A stretch of DNA of 64,000 bases from Gracilaria domingensis (GCA_022539475.1 VCMS01000229.1:1-64000), one strand, 5' to 3'. Positions 1 through 10,779 are shown, counted from the stretch's first letter. Translations and numbers: made by a program. Notes: generated by a model not told the origin, from the sequence alone.

Positions 1-706
1 TTTTCCACTGGAAGAATTACCACATGTAAAACGCTTTACTGTTAGTTATCATTCGTCGTATCATGTCGTGTTTTGTCTGGCGTGGTGGGTCAGCTCCAGA
101 GCTGGGTGCGGATGAGATTCTGTGGAGAACACTATATAGAGAATCATCCTATCCTCGGTAGGGGGTTGGGCATCTGCGGGAGATATGTATCAATCACGCA
201 AGGCAAAATGGATACGCAAGGTTGCGGACGAGGCAAAAGGCTTCGAGCCACGGCACGCGGTGGCACCTTCTTTTCCAATCAACGTAACTTGTAAACAAAC
301 CAAACGGTGCGAGAGATGCGTCGGGGATAGATACCAGGGGTATCCTTAGCGCGCACGGCGGCAGGCGGCAGCCAGCAAAGAGGGTGGAACCAACCGGCGT
401 CGGGCGGATGAACGGCTGCGCGGCGCGGTTCAGCGCGGCGCGCGCGCGGCCCGTTACGGCGCGTGGGAGCGCGCCGGCGCGCGCGGCGCGCTGAGCGGTC
501 GCCGCGCGCAGCGCCTCGCTTACAGCGCGCCACGCGTGCGCGCCATTGGCTGCGTCGTCAGCGCTTTTGATCCGCACGTGGCGCGGGCGCCGCGCTGGTA
601 AAGGCGAGCCGCCGCACGGCTGCATCGCTCGCGCTCCGCCCGCCCACCCTCCCCCGTCCTCCCGAGTGTGTGTGTGTGTGTGAGTGTGCGAGTGAGACGC
701 ACCGCC
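1..706. other. GC-rich upstream region with short GT repeat
   Basis: No gene is supported here. The stretch 360-660 is very rich in GCGC and CpG. A GT microsatellite lies at about 665-681, and the sequence ACCGCCATGT provides a Kozak-like start at 707. It is best read as the promoter and 5' leader of the coiled-coil gene that follows. Frames running through the GC-rich part look like compositional artefacts, because they are arginine/alanine-rich in every frame. Confidence 0.4.
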
Positions 707-3700
707 ATGTCCACGGGCGCCTCTGGCTTGCTGCGCTCGTTCCGGCGCCACCGCCACGAGCGCGCCGGGTCCACCAAGAAGCTCACCCGCAGGAAGCTGC
801 CGTCGAACGAGCAGCTCTCCACGTCTTCCACCCTGTCGAACGCCACGGACGAGCCCGATGAGTCGCCCGAAAAGCAGCGCGGTCGCTCACTCTCGGCCTC
901 GTCCGAATTGCACGACACCTACAGCCCCGTTTCGCACCCGTCCCCGTGGCAGGACGGCGGTTCCATGTCCACCGACGTGTCGAATTCTTTCAAGCGAGCC
1001 TTTCAGCAGATGGCCACGGAGCGCGAGGCGCTCAAGGAGCAGGTCCGCTCGCTGAGTACCGCTGCGGAGGAGCCCGACCGCCTGCGCGAGCTCTCCGACA
1101 AGCTCAAGGAGCAGCTGGAGGATGCAAAAGCCGCGTTGGAGAAGGAGAAGCAGCGCGCCGATGTGTCGGCCAATGCCGTGCGCTCCCTGCAGAACTCGCT
1201 CGCTGATATCAAATCCAAACTGTCCACAAAGACCTCCCAGATTGCCAAGCTCAATAAGGAGCTCGAAAATGGCGATCAGAAGAGTGTAAAGGAGCTCATG
1301 CAGCGAGAGAAGGCCGCTGAAAGCGCCATGTTGCGCAAGAGTCGCGAGATTACTGAACTCAAGTCTCAGCTGCACACTATGACGCCAAACTGAAAGACGC
1401 CTTGAATGACTGTGTCGGCTTTCAGAAGTCCGCCAAGAAGGCCGCCAAGAACGTGCAAAACTTGCAAGACGCCCTCAGGCAGGAGCAACTAAAGCTCTCC
1501 AACAAGACATCCCAACTTGAACTTGTGGAAACCGTTGCGTCGGAGAGACTCGGTGAGCTCAACAACGCTAACGAACAGCTGCACAAGCTTCAACAACAAA
1601 TGCGCGCGTTCAGCGAGAAGTGCTGGCGCTGGAGAAAGGCTTGCAGAGCGCGAAGGAGAAGGTAGTGACGCCGCTGCTAGAGTCTCCGAACTGATCGCCA
1701 GCTCTGCCTTCGCACAGAGGAAGTCAAGGCCGCTGAGAAATCCTCCGAAACCGCCCAACAGCGTGTTGATGAGCCACGAGCCGGGTCATGGCTTGGAACA
1801 TCAGTTGGAAGAAGCAAGAAGGCCGCCTTCGAAGCTGAGGAGAAAGGAAAGCATATTGCCCAGCAGCTGTCGCAGACTTCCGATGATAAAGTCATGGACA
1901 TGAAGCGCGAGCTGGAGAAGCTATCAAAGCAGCTCAATCGCGAGCGGAGGCCTATGAATCTGAGAAGGAGCGCCTAGAATCTGCTAAAGTCGACGAAGTC
2001 TCTCAGCTAGAGAAGAAAGTTGAATAACCAAGGTCCGAATATGCTGATTCCAAATGTTCATGGAGCAAAGAAAGACGTGAGCTCACTATCCAGCTTGAAC
2101 AAGCACAGAATTCGTTGGCGGCGAAGACGAGGGAGGGAAGAGCTTGACCACCAAGGTGGAGGCAAGTCAGCAAGACGTTGAGGATGCTCAATGGCGTCTT
2201 GAACGTTCGAATTCAAAGATTGCTGACTTGAAACTTGCTACGAAGCACGCAGAAGACGAACTCACAAAAGAAATCATGGAGATGAGCGGTAGGCAGATTG
2301 AACAGCAAGCGTCCACGAGGGAAGCTGAACGTAGGGCCCGCTTGGCTGAAAGTGCGACGGAGGACTTCAAGGTCGAGGTTGAGGCCTTGGCTCAGAAGCT
2401 CGCTGCATCGGGCCGAGAGCTCAAGGAATCCAAGGGATTAGTGAACAAGATCCAGTCCGATATAGAGAACAAGCAGAAGAGCATCGAAGGGCTTGTAACA
2501 GAGAAAGGAAAGCTTAGAGAAGACGTTTCAAGTCTCCGGGAGGAATTCCAGGAAGCTGAGGAGAACCTGCGAACAGTTGAGGAAGAGCGCCATGAATTGG
2601 AAATCCATCTTCAGAAACTAGAAGAGGACTTGAAAGCGTCCAGGAAGGATGCTGACGAGGCCCATGAACAATGCAGAAAGTTGATGGAACGATCGACCGA
2701 ATTATCTCGTGACCTTGAAGATCGGAATGCTACCGTTGCGGAACAAGAGACCGAGCTCAAGAATCTTAGAACTGAAGCCCAAACCCCGCGAACACTACAG
2801 GTGCTTGTAGAAGAGCATGAGGCAACCATTGGATAAATGGAGACCGAGATGTCGCAAAGTGAACAGAAGTCGTCTGATATGCACTCGAGAAGCATTGACG
2901 CAGATCAGAAGATGGCCACACTCACATTCCAGCTCCGGGAGAGTGCATAGAAACTGGCATGTGTCGAGCAGAGACTTTCTAAGACTTAGAGTGAGAAGGA
3001 GACTCTCGTGAAGCGGGGTGGAGAGTCTGGGCAGAACGTCGGGGCTTTGAACACTGAGATTTCGACAACGCACTCCCAAATTTCTACGTTGGAAGGAGAG
3101 AAGTCACAACTGGCGGCTTAGATTGAGAAGCAACGAAAAGAAGCTGACGAGGCCTCTGGCCGCTGCGATGAGTTGACGAGCAAGTGTGCGGAACTTACTG
3201 ACCTGATATCCTCTCTTGAGTTCCAGAGGCAAGAATCCGAGTCAAATACGAAGCGTCTGGAAAGCGAACTATTCACTGCAAATGAGAAGGGCACTGAACT
3301 TCGGAAGTCTCTGGAGAAATCTATTGGTCAAGTTGCGAAGCTGCATGCAGAGTGGCGTTCGTCTGAATCAGCAGTCCAAGATGGGGAACAAACCCGGATT
3401 TCTATGCAGGGTGTTATCATTGAGAAGGGAAAGCTTATTGAGCCTTGAATCAGAAAGAGTATCTGAATCGACTCGGAATGCAGACGAAGTACGTAATGTT
3501 CAGGGCGTAAAACAACGGTCTAGCGCATGAGCTGAATGCTTTTAAGCAGAGGCTTGTGGAACTGGAGTCTGAGGCTGCTAGTACAGAGGTTCGTCATGTT
3601 GAAAAGGTCACTCAAATGAGTGAGTCGTTTTCGAGCACGCAGAGTGAGATAAAATCGGTGGCTAATGAACTTACAAGTGTTTCAAAGAAGCTTTCAGACT

Positions 3701-3906
3701 GTGAGGAGGACGTTGAAACTCTTCAGGAGGAGAAGAAATCTTTGTCCCAACAGCTCGAGGAGCTTACTGAGGAGGCTGAATCTAAGGTGGACGCGATCAC
3801 TGCAGATCGCGATGACTTGGCTGCCGAACGTGACGAACTAGTGGCGACCAGGACGGAGCTAGAGAGGCAGAGTACGCAAGCGGATGAGGACAACGATTCA
3901 ACTTGA
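707..3906 (+). pseudogene. Decayed long coiled-coil (myosin-tail-like) protein gene
   Basis: The start is ATG at 707 in a good context (ACCGCCATG). The first 90 or so residues are basic and Ser/Thr-rich. The rest, over 900 residues, is Glu/Lys/Gln/Leu heptad sequence such as LSDKLKEQLEDAKAALEKEK, as in myosin rods, golgins and other structural coiled coils. Frame breaks near 1375, 1618-1680, 1690-2140, 3446 and 3530 move the reading among all three frames. The long central frame (2144-3446) has TAA at 2834 and TAG at 2948, 2987 and 3119, each of which could derive from a Gln codon by one C-to-T change. GC content is high at the 5' end and falls towards the 3' end. Heptad character survives on both sides of every break, so this was one gene of roughly 1060 codons. 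No motor, kinase or other globular domain is visible, so the specific family is open. Confidence 0.75.
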
Positions 3907-3930
3907 GCATGATTGCTGCGCAAACCATCT

Positions 3931-4330
3931 TTATTCATTCCTTTTCTCAGCTGTACAACTTTCATTCACCATAATAACTTCACGATCCCCGTGTTTATTA
4001 GAATGCAGCTCGAGGAACCTAACTCCCTCCTCATGACGAACTTCATTTGAAGCATCAAATGTGTGAAAACAACGACGAACCTCATACACGTCTGTAACGG
4101 TATGAACTTTGTACACAACCTGACAGTTCTCATGAGAATACCTGCGAGCCTTCTCTTTATCCCCTGCTGGTTTGATAAACAGTGGCCCCTGCCTTTTGCG
4201 CAGAGATCGTGCACTGCTTGAAACACCGCTGCTTGCCACCTCTTTTCGTCTATGATATCGGCTCCTTGCGTTCAAATTATCTCTTTCTTTATGCTTGTAC
4301 CGATACCTTCGAACCTTTTCAAGATTCCGA
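3931..4330 (-). pseudogene. Minus-strand protein relic, unrecognised
   Basis: An open frame of about 130 codons reads from about 4330 down to 3931. It is basic at its start (many Arg/Lys) and then has a protein-like stretch containing VYEVRRCFHTFDASNEV. It lies just downstream of the cysteine-rich minus-strand frame 4341-4862 but in another frame, so it may be the same gene after a frameshift or short intron. I do not recognise a family. It is probably part of the DNA-transposon cluster on its right. Confidence 0.3.
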
Positions 4331-4340
4331 AGTCATTTGT

Positions 4341-4862
4341 CTATATGCAACTGATTGTCATTGCAGAAGGTTTGAGGGCAGTACCTGGAAGTATCAGACG
4401 AGCACGTGCACAGAAGGCGCTCTCAGCAAGAATATCGGCTCCAGGAAGGCAAACGTAATGTACATCTCCAGAAAAATGTCTTCTTGTCGGAGGTTCACAA
4501 GTGTTTATGTATGCCAACCTCTTCACATCCAACGGCACCAAATCGTTTATGACGTGCAAGGGGTACTGATCGTGGTTGTCGCTTGCCACATTATTTCTTT
4601 CCGTTTCTGCAACGTCCTTTAAAATTTGATTACAATCACTTCCTTCTGCTGAATTCTTGCATACGGAGCAAACGACACAGCTCTCTAACGACCTATCGGC
4701 TGCGTACCTCTCTTTTACAGAGAGAGTTGGAGGAGTGCCGCAAATAACGTGAATAGGTTTTTCACAGATGAGGCAAAAGTGGTTGGGATTCGAGCCGATA
4801 ATACCGCCATCTACGCGGCACTTCTTACGATCATTCTCAACGCAAGTGAATATTGGTGGCAT
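4341..4862 (-). CDS. Cysteine-rich, putative zinc-binding protein fragment
   Basis: The frame starts at ATG 4862 (173 aa). Cysteine/histidine pairs occur in the order FTCVEN, KKCR, HFCLICEKPIHVIC, then ESCVVCSVCK, a CxxC..HxxC..CxxC spacing like a PHD or treble-clef zinc module. The C-terminal half has no recognisable motif. It lies on the same strand as, and 0.9 kb downstream of, the tnp2/KDZ-like transposase. Such transposons often carry an accessory protein, so it may belong to that element (inference). The C-terminus probably continues out of frame into 3931-4330. The zinc-binding guess rests only on residue spacing. Confidence 0.4.
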   Translation of the reverse strand: MPPIFTCVENDRKKCRVDGGIIGSNPNHFCLICEKPIHVICGTPPTLSVKERYAADRSLESCVVCSVCKNSAEGSDCNQILKDVAETERNNVASDNHDQYPLHVINDLVPLDVKRLAYINTCEPPTRRHFSGDVHYVCLPGADILAESAFCARARLILPGTALKPSAMTISCI

Positions 4863-4892
4863 GGCGTTTTTGCTAAAGTGGCAGATATGCAC

Positions 4893-5779
4893 TCGCTTAA
4901 GAACGAGCGCAAGTAGGGAAGAAGGTTTCGCGGTACGGATAATGAAGCACTACGGCATCCACAGCAAACTTGGGTAAAATTCATGGTCATCATCGTTCGC
5001 GTAACCGGATCCCACCAATGAGATTCTCGGAATCGCGTAACCTTTTCACACTCTGCCCACCAATCACAACTTTTTAACTTGACCGTTTCCGAATTTCAGA
5101 AACGGTCAAGTTCTGAATCAGAATCAGAAGTGTTATCAAACAATATTTCTGAGAGGCAAGAGAAGATACCTTCGTTGGACACACGCAGCCTCGCTTTGTC
5201 TCGCTTGCTCATTTCTCTCATGACGGACTACTCACCCAAATCGCATTACAAGACTCTCTTTCTGCGGTTATGAACCTTGCTTCAGCTCTAAAAACGGCCT
5301 TTCATACAACCCTAGGTTCTTCATTGTGCTTTAGGCGACAACAAGAATCTAAGAAAGGCGCTTTGATGTCAAAGGAAACTTGCAGAGCGCACACAGCGGA
5401 AGAAAGTTCGAGTAGGAGCTTTTTCGCTGGAACCTATCTCTATCAATTCGTTTTTCTTCTTATGAAACCGTCTTTAATAACATGAGAATGTTGTGGATCT
5501 CATGTCACAGCGGTTGTTGCGACAACGAATAACGCAAAATCTATCTCTCGGAAAAATTACTTTTGAAGTGGTTCGAAACCCACTTCCTTGATAATTCGAT
5601 TCCGGTTATATCTGGGTATTCGGCATGTTGGGAACGTTGGACATGCACGGCACTTGAGTCACAAATCAATTTGAGAATTGATCGGAGCTGCAATCAGAAG
5701 CCGTTGACACTTTGTTCTTTAAAACCCACTGCTGCGTTCCTAGATATGGCTTGATGGCTTACAAGACAATTATGATCAT
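4893..5779. other. Intergenic, no gene supported
   Basis: I see no convincing coding sequence between the cysteine-rich frame and the transposase stop. A 12-bp direct repeat (TTTCCGAATTTC and its partner AGAAACGGTCAAG) and a near-perfect inverted repeat around GTTCGAAAC (5564-5590) are the only small structures noticed. Confidence 0.4.
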
Positions 5780-8700
5780 CTAAATGAACTTGTTAACACC
5801 TTTCAGGATGCTATTCCCTCTGTGAACTGAGGACTCTCGCAACGGGTCTAAGTAATAACGCCGGTTGGAAATTCGGATCTCCCCAAGCAACCTCTGGATG
5901 CAACTTAGGGATTCGATTGTGTTCTCATCTCCCCTTCGTGTATCGGAGAAGACCAAATCGTTTTCTCTATCGTATGTCATATTATAATGCCATTTTATCT
6001 CTGCCAAGTTCAGACCTTCCCGGGTACCACATGGAGATTCTATCACCACCTCAATGATTCTTTTCAATTCACCGTAGTACAAATCTTTCTGTTGATTCAT
6101 ATCGCCTTCGTTCGTGCTTATTGATCTCCAGAACTCATCATCATTATCATCTTGAAATTCAGCGGCGACGCAATATTTTTGTCTCGCATCATATCTTAAT
6201 TGCAATCTTCGTTTGTATTGGTCAACTGTCTCTACTGAAAATGTTGTTCCATGTCCGAATTGCAAGGTGACGCTGGAATACTCCTTGGCACTCTTAATAT
6301 CAAAATCATTTGTAACAAACTCGTCTGACGCAAAGCGACATATAGCCACTCTTACTCGCTCTTTGGACGCATCAATTTGACGCCCAACGCCATGCAATGT
6401 AACAAGCACATGTTGACCTTTCCGATGCCCACGTTCATTTCCCATTGATCTAGAATCACTGTGTTTGCTCAGATCATTCAGGTCCGGGTTTTCTTCCTCG
6501 CATTGACGGCATGTGTTTGATGCAAGCCCTCCACACATAAGCTTTATCGCCAAAAGCTTATGGTTCTTGTGAAATATATGCGCTTCAACGTTTGACTTAG
6601 ATCGGATACGACTGCCTACTTCTCCGAGAAGGCGCTCCACGAGAAATTGAGATGAAACAGGCAAGGGACCGCATTCCTCTAAAAGTTCGGGAAGATGCAA
6701 AATGGCATGGGTTGAAGGCGTGAAGCAGTAGTACTCAGATGGTTTGCTTGCAAACAAGTCGATGAATCTGGCAAACAATTCTTCAACCACGCACAAGAGG
6801 TCTTTTCTCTGTTGATTACTGCAGTTGTAACTGAAGCATATATTCACCATTCTACCCGTGAGTCTCCAAATTCGTAGAATTTTCTTCTTCACCTTATAGT
6901 GATGCATGAAAGGTAACAGATATAACTGTGCCTGTCTTTTGAAGTCTTCTGCTTTGTACTTCGTGACATGCTCCAACGACATAGGTGATCTCCCCCAACT
7001 GCTTGGTATTCCTCTTGCAGCTTCTTCCATTGACTTATTGATGGATTTCAGGGTCTCAGCCTCAATGCAATACTTCGGCAAACACGGTAACTTTTCGTGC
7101 TGGGAGTGAGACCCGATTGCGAGTTTAAGTACATGTTTTGACCAACCGAGCAACACCAAATGCATGACATCGTAAGGGAACGAGAAAACGTAGTCAAGAG
7201 TTAGTCTTCTCAAAAGAGATGAACGTTTAATACCGGTCTTCCGCTTCAAATCATCTCTTTCTTGTTTGCTGCAACTGTTCTTTGCCAGACGTTTCCATAC
7301 AGAGAGGACCTCGGCACTATCTCGAATCGTAGGACACTCAGTCCTGATTATATCCCCTCGACGGCATAATCTCTCTCTCGAAATAACGTCTTTGAGAAGT
7401 CTAGATGAAACGTCAGGAACGACGCACGCGCTTCGGCATTCCCTCACAAAGGTCTTCTTTTTCTTGCAAAAACGGCAGAACATCAAACCTGTATGACCAA
7501 CATATCCTAGTACCTTGGAGGCCGCAGGCCAGTCTGCAGTGAAGTACACAACATATGCCTTCATCAAACGTATCTGCTTGTCATAACACACAATTGGAAT
7601 ACCCTGTTCTAGCTCACGAAGATCTTCAACAATTTCATGCAGAAAGGTGTCAAAGTATAAGGTATCATGCGATCCCGGTACAACTGCGAGTATCAACGAG
7701 TTAGAGGCTTTGGCTCTCTCGTTCGGATTGAGGTTGAGCACGGTGCATGTCACAGGCCACGATGAGACAGGCTCACCGCGCTTGTTTCGAAAGCATTCAA
7801 AACCATCAGTTGATATCGTGAGGAAGAAAATCAACGTGTTCTCGGTGGTATCAACATGTTTTGCACGTTCTTGAAGAAGCCTTGAGAACATCCTTCCATT
7901 ATAGTAGTCGTCCGTCGATTCAAACCTGTCTGGAACTTCATCTACATCTCTTTGAGAGAAAACCGCATTCATTGCTCGCTTATAACCCTCTTGAACTTCT
8001 CTAAAAGTATCAGGACATCTTAGAAATGCTTTGAACGCTACTGATGGTTTCAGAAACCAAAAAGTTGCGCCCATCATAGGGGCCTGACAGGTTGGACACT
8101 TTCTGCTTCCTTTCAACGCGCCGGAACACGCTGCATGGCCTTGTCGGCACATACGGACCGAACTCTTAAAGAGAATGTTTCTCTTTATGGCGAAAGAAAT
8201 AAGAGAACGATAAGAGAAAATGGAGTTGAGAGGTTCAACGGACAGAAGTCGCTCGATAGCGTTTTGAGAAATGTCGGATACTTCTGCCATATACAGGAAA
8301 CGGCTTAACCGCTTAAACTCATTCATTCTAGGGTCTTCATCGATTTCAATGTTCCCGGAAGGTACTGAGGAGCTCAGGCACGAATGATTGGAAGAAGAGG
8401 AAGGCTCCGAACTAGAACATTCATGCACAGGTGTACTAGAACCGAAGCTATGTTGATCGTTGCCCTCTCTAATAATTGCCTCATCTGCATAATTCATGTT
8501 CTCACTTTCTTCAATCTCTGCTACAACGTTATTACCCTCTATTGGAACGACTTCTAGTTCTTCTGTGGACTCTGCATTATTTTGGTTCGATGCAAAAGTT
8601 GGATGCTGTCGTGCTACTTCTCCGTATTGGACTGAATCTGAAGCAGGCAAGTGTGTTTCAGAGCAATTTATGGCCGGCAAAGAACCTGATGGGTTTCGTG

Positions 8701-8878
8701 TTACATGAGGTGTGGTCTGCCATCGGAATCTTCTTCTTTGGTTTGAGAGATTTGGAATCTGGGGTATGTCTTCTACATTGCTTTGCTCATCACTTTCCCC
8801 ATTATCTACTCTTTCCATGGGCTGGGTAATCTCCCATCTTCTCTTTCTTACCCGTCGATAACTTTCTTCTCCTTCCAT
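5780..8878 (-). CDS. DNA-transposon transposase, tnp2/KDZ (CACTA- or Plavaka-like)
   Basis: This is an intact 1032-aa frame from ATG 8878 to TAG 5780. Residues 1-200 are acidic and serine-rich (low complexity). Residues 243-267 hold a RING- or ribbon-like zinc module (MCRQGHAACSG, then CPTC). The core follows the tnp2/KDZ pattern: STDGF with Asp358, a WPV..LNLNP..R block, TADWPA with Asp449, then GHTG..C..C, and FPYDVMHL..LGW with Asp570. The last resembles the DxMHxLxLG signature of tnp2-type DDE transposases. The product should cut and paste its element in the nucleus. A divergent gene on the plus strand (9468) and a small frame (9023-9280) lie at its 5' side. It has no internal stop, so the copy is recent or under selection. 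CACTA versus Plavaka/KDZ cannot be settled without the element ends. Confidence 0.8.
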   Translation of the reverse strand: MEGEESYRRVRKRRWEITQPMERVDNGESDEQSNVEDIPQIPNLSNQRRRFRWQTTPHVTRNPSGSLPAINCSETHLPASDSVQYGEVARQHPTFASNQNNAESTEELEVVPIEGNNVVAEIEESENMNYADEAIIREGNDQHSFGSSTPVHECSSSEPSSSSNHSCLSSSVPSGNIEIDEDPRMNEFKRLSRFLYMAEVSDISQNAIERLLSVEPLNSIFSYRSLISFAIKRNILFKSSVRMCRQGHAACSGALKGSRKCPTCQAPMMGATFWFLKPSVAFKAFLRCPDTFREVQEGYKRAMNAVFSQRDVDEVPDRFESTDDYYNGRMFSRLLQERAKHVDTTENTLIFFLTISTDGFECFRNKRGEPVSSWPVTCTVLNLNPNERAKASNSLILAVVPGSHDTLYFDTFLHEIVEDLRELEQGIPIVCYDKQIRLMKAYVVYFTADWPAASKVLGYVGHTGLMFCRFCKKKKTFVRECRSACVVPDVSSRLLKDVISRERLCRRGDIIRTECPTIRDSAEVLSVWKRLAKNSCSKQERDDLKRKTGIKRSSLLRRLTLDYVFSFPYDVMHLVLLGWSKHVLKLAIGSHSQHEKLPCLPKYCIEAETLKSINKSMEEAARGIPSSWGRSPMSLEHVTKYKAEDFKRQAQLYLLPFMHHYKVKKKILRIWRLTGRMVNICFSYNCSNQQRKDLLCVVEELFARFIDLFASKPSEYYCFTPSTHAILHLPELLEECGPLPVSSQFLVERLLGEVGSRIRSKSNVEAHIFHKNHKLLAIKLMCGGLASNTCRQCEEENPDLNDLSKHSDSRSMGNERGHRKGQHVLVTLHGVGRQIDASKERVRVAICRFASDEFVTNDFDIKSAKEYSSVTLQFGHGTTFSVETVDQYKRRLQLRYDARQKYCVAAEFQDDNDDEFWRSISTNEGDMNQQKDLYYGELKRIIEVVIESPCGTREGLNLAEIKWHYNMTYDRENDLVFSDTRRGDENTIESLSCIQRLLGEIRISNRRYYLDPLRESSVHRGNSILKGVNKFI

Positions 8879-9022
8879 TCAAAACGACAAATGTCCCTCG
8901 CTTTTAATGTGTTTGGCCGGAGTAGAAGCTCTTGCCCTTCCTTTGAGATGCAAATACTGCGGCGATGCCTCCTCATGTAATCCGAGTGTGAGAAACTTTT
9001 CGCAGATATTGGAAATTGGTCA

Positions 9023-9280
9023 TTATTTTCTGTAGATCCATTCCGGAATATTTTGAAACAGATCAACGGCAACTACTCCCGCTTCATCACGTGATAGTTT
9101 TCGCTTCACCTCACCTGGATGAGACAGAAACGGCGCCAGAAGAGTGATCCACGGCTTCCCGCCCATCGCCTCCCGTGCAGTTCGATACATAAGCGCTTCT
9201 TTCCGCTTCCTCCGACGACAATGGCTATACCTGGTACCATTCCTTCCGCTCTCATCCATTTCCTCTTTTGGTTCAGCCAT
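9023..9280 (-). CDS. Small basic ORF upstream of transposase
   Basis: This 85-aa frame has an ATG start at 9280. It is rich in charged residues (SHCRRRKRKEALMYRTARE, then KRKLSRDEAGVVAVDLF). It lies 145 bp upstream of the transposase start on the same strand. It might be an upstream exon or short regulatory ORF of the transposase transcript, or chance. No clear GT-AG junction joining it to the transposase was found. Confidence 0.3.
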   Translation of the reverse strand: MAEPKEEMDESGRNGTRYSHCRRRKRKEALMYRTAREAMGGKPWITLLAPFLSHPGEVKRKLSRDEAGVVAVDLFQNIPEWIYRK

Positions 9281-9467
9281 TCTAGCGACGCCCTCCTACT
9301 GAACCCGGTCAAGCGGTGCAGAGACTCACATCTTTGCAGTCTATACCTTCCTCATACATCCAGTACGTTGTCCTGTCTGCTTTGCTGCGAGCACATCGCC
9401 TAACCTTTCCAAACTAACTTTGTTATGGATACTGAAATCATCCCTATCCTGTTATACGAAGTATGAC
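9281..9467. promoter_or_regulatory. Divergent promoter region of the transposon
   Basis: This is the gap between the minus-strand frames (transposase side) and the plus-strand 392-aa gene. It is pyrimidine-rich on the plus strand. No canonical TATA box stands out. It is called a bidirectional promoter only from the head-to-head arrangement. Confidence 0.3.
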
Positions 9468-10646
9468 ATGACTTCCCGCCAAATCCCCAGCGTCTCTGTC
9501 GACCGTTCCGTAACTGCTGCTCAAGCAGCGACCATGCCCCATAGTTCTTCTCCTCCCAATCAAGTTCCTCCTCAATGCATCCCCATTCCAACAGCTATGA
9601 ATCGTCGGAAAATGAAAGAGGCTGACAGGAACGGCAGACCCACAGGAGCCGTAATCTCTGCAAGGCTAGTTTTTAATCGTCTGTTCCGTGAGCGATTTCC
9701 AGACTGGATAGACTACGCGAGGACAGGGGATAACGAAGACTCGGACAACAATGTGGACCATGATCAGTTCCCAATCTACCTCGAGATGGCAAATGCCGTC
9801 AAAGATATGACACGTCAGTTTCTTTACCACAAGATGGGTCTGACTCGTGGCGCCCGTAATTTCCGTTCTGTGAAAATTGAGTACGCCTCTCAGCTTTTGC
9901 AGCTAAAGCAAAAGGTTGTGAAGGCCTTTCCAGTTCTTGGAGCTGCCCAAAACTATTGGATAGTTACCGATTTTGTGAAGGAGGCAATGCAGAGAGACAA
10001 GAAGGCAGTGAAGGAAGCGACGAAGAGGACTAACGCTCCCGTTAATGTTGCTATCGAGCGGGGATCGGCAGGAGGCAGAGACGGCCAGAATGGTGTCCCC
10101 GGGCCGGTTTCTGGTGGCAACTTTCGGGAAATGCCTGATTCCGTGGCCGGTGATGAAGCAGTTCCTACTAATGGTGATGGTCGAGCTATGAGCGGTCATG
10201 TCCAAGCGTCAGCTGAAGAACATGGTGAAGAGATTGTTCACTCAAACGGTGATGCGCATTCGAGTCATTCAGAGATGGCTTATGGATCTCAAGATGATGT
10301 ATTCCAAAGCGATGAACTTAATGAAAATGCGTCTCAGTCGTGCCAAGACTGTGAAGAAATTACCCCTGCGGTTGTGCGAACTGCAGGTTCTCGACGTGGC
10401 GGGAATCGTACTCAGGGAAATGGTCCCCACTTGAGCCGCAAACGGACTGAAGTTGAGCCCATCAATCGCGACCAGGATGAATCCAACCGTCAGAAGCGTC
10501 GGCGCAAGAAGTCAAAGAACGCTCGATCCCGTTCGAATGTCACATCCAGCAACCAGAACAATCAACAAAGACCATCTCATATGCCTCGCCATGCTTCATC
10601 CGGACGTTCTCGTGCGGTTGGCTCCCGCACGCATCATCGTCAGTAG
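9468..10646 (+). CDS. Basic low-complexity protein, probable second transposon gene
   Basis: The first in-frame ATG is 9468 (392 aa). Residues about 45-160 form the only globular-looking part, with ARLVFNRLFRERFPDWIDYA followed by helical segments ending in NYWIVTDFVKEAMQRDKK. The remainder is acidic then strongly basic (NRQKRRRKKSKNARSRS), like a nuclear or DNA-binding tail. It is divergently paired with the transposase at 5780-8878. Two-gene DNA transposons commonly have one DNA-binding helper protein, so that is the likely role (inference). I do not recognise the family. A candidate 60-nt intron follows the stop. Confidence 0.55.
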   Translation: MTSRQIPSVSVDRSVTAAQAATMPHSSSPPNQVPPQCIPIPTAMNRRKMKEADRNGRPTGAVISARLVFNRLFRERFPDWIDYARTGDNEDSDNNVDHDQFPIYLEMANAVKDMTRQFLYHKMGLTRGARNFRSVKIEYASQLLQLKQKVVKAFPVLGAAQNYWIVTDFVKEAMQRDKKAVKEATKRTNAPVNVAIERGSAGGRDGQNGVPGPVSGGNFREMPDSVAGDEAVPTNGDGRAMSGHVQASAEEHGEEIVHSNGDAHSSHSEMAYGSQDDVFQSDELNENASQSCQDCEEITPAVVRTAGSRRGGNRTQGNGPHLSRKRTEVEPINRDQDESNRQKRRRKKSKNARSRSNVTSSNQNNQQRPSHMPRHASSGRSRAVGSRTHHRQ

Positions 10647-10713
10647 ACCATCAACGCAACGTAAGTAATTCGCGCACAAGATATTCACGATGATGACCCC
10701 AACAAATCTGGAG

Positions 10714-10773
10714 GTAACTATCTCGCTCATTTCTTTCTCATACTTGCGTTATGACTAACTTTTATATCATCAG
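10714..10773 (+). other. Candidate spliceosomal intron, 60 nt
   Basis: GAG|GTAACT begins at 10714, a CTAAC branch-like motif occurs at about 10755, a short T-rich run follows, and CAG closes at 10773. It lies 68 bp after the stop of the 392-aa gene, so it would be in the 3' UTR or mark an alternative C-terminus. A second donor-like GTAAGT occurs at about 10661. This is seen by motif only. Confidence 0.35.
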
Positions 10774-10779
10774 TAATGT

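Noticed and set aside
194..918. Long minus-strand frames over the GC-rich leader
   Set aside because: They are Arg/Ala-rich in all frames, with no conserved motif; they are by-products of GC content and the GT repeat.
5564..5590. tRNA-like T-arm (GTGGTTCGAAACCCAC)
   Set aside because: There is no matching acceptor, D or anticodon arm upstream; the palindrome alone explains it.
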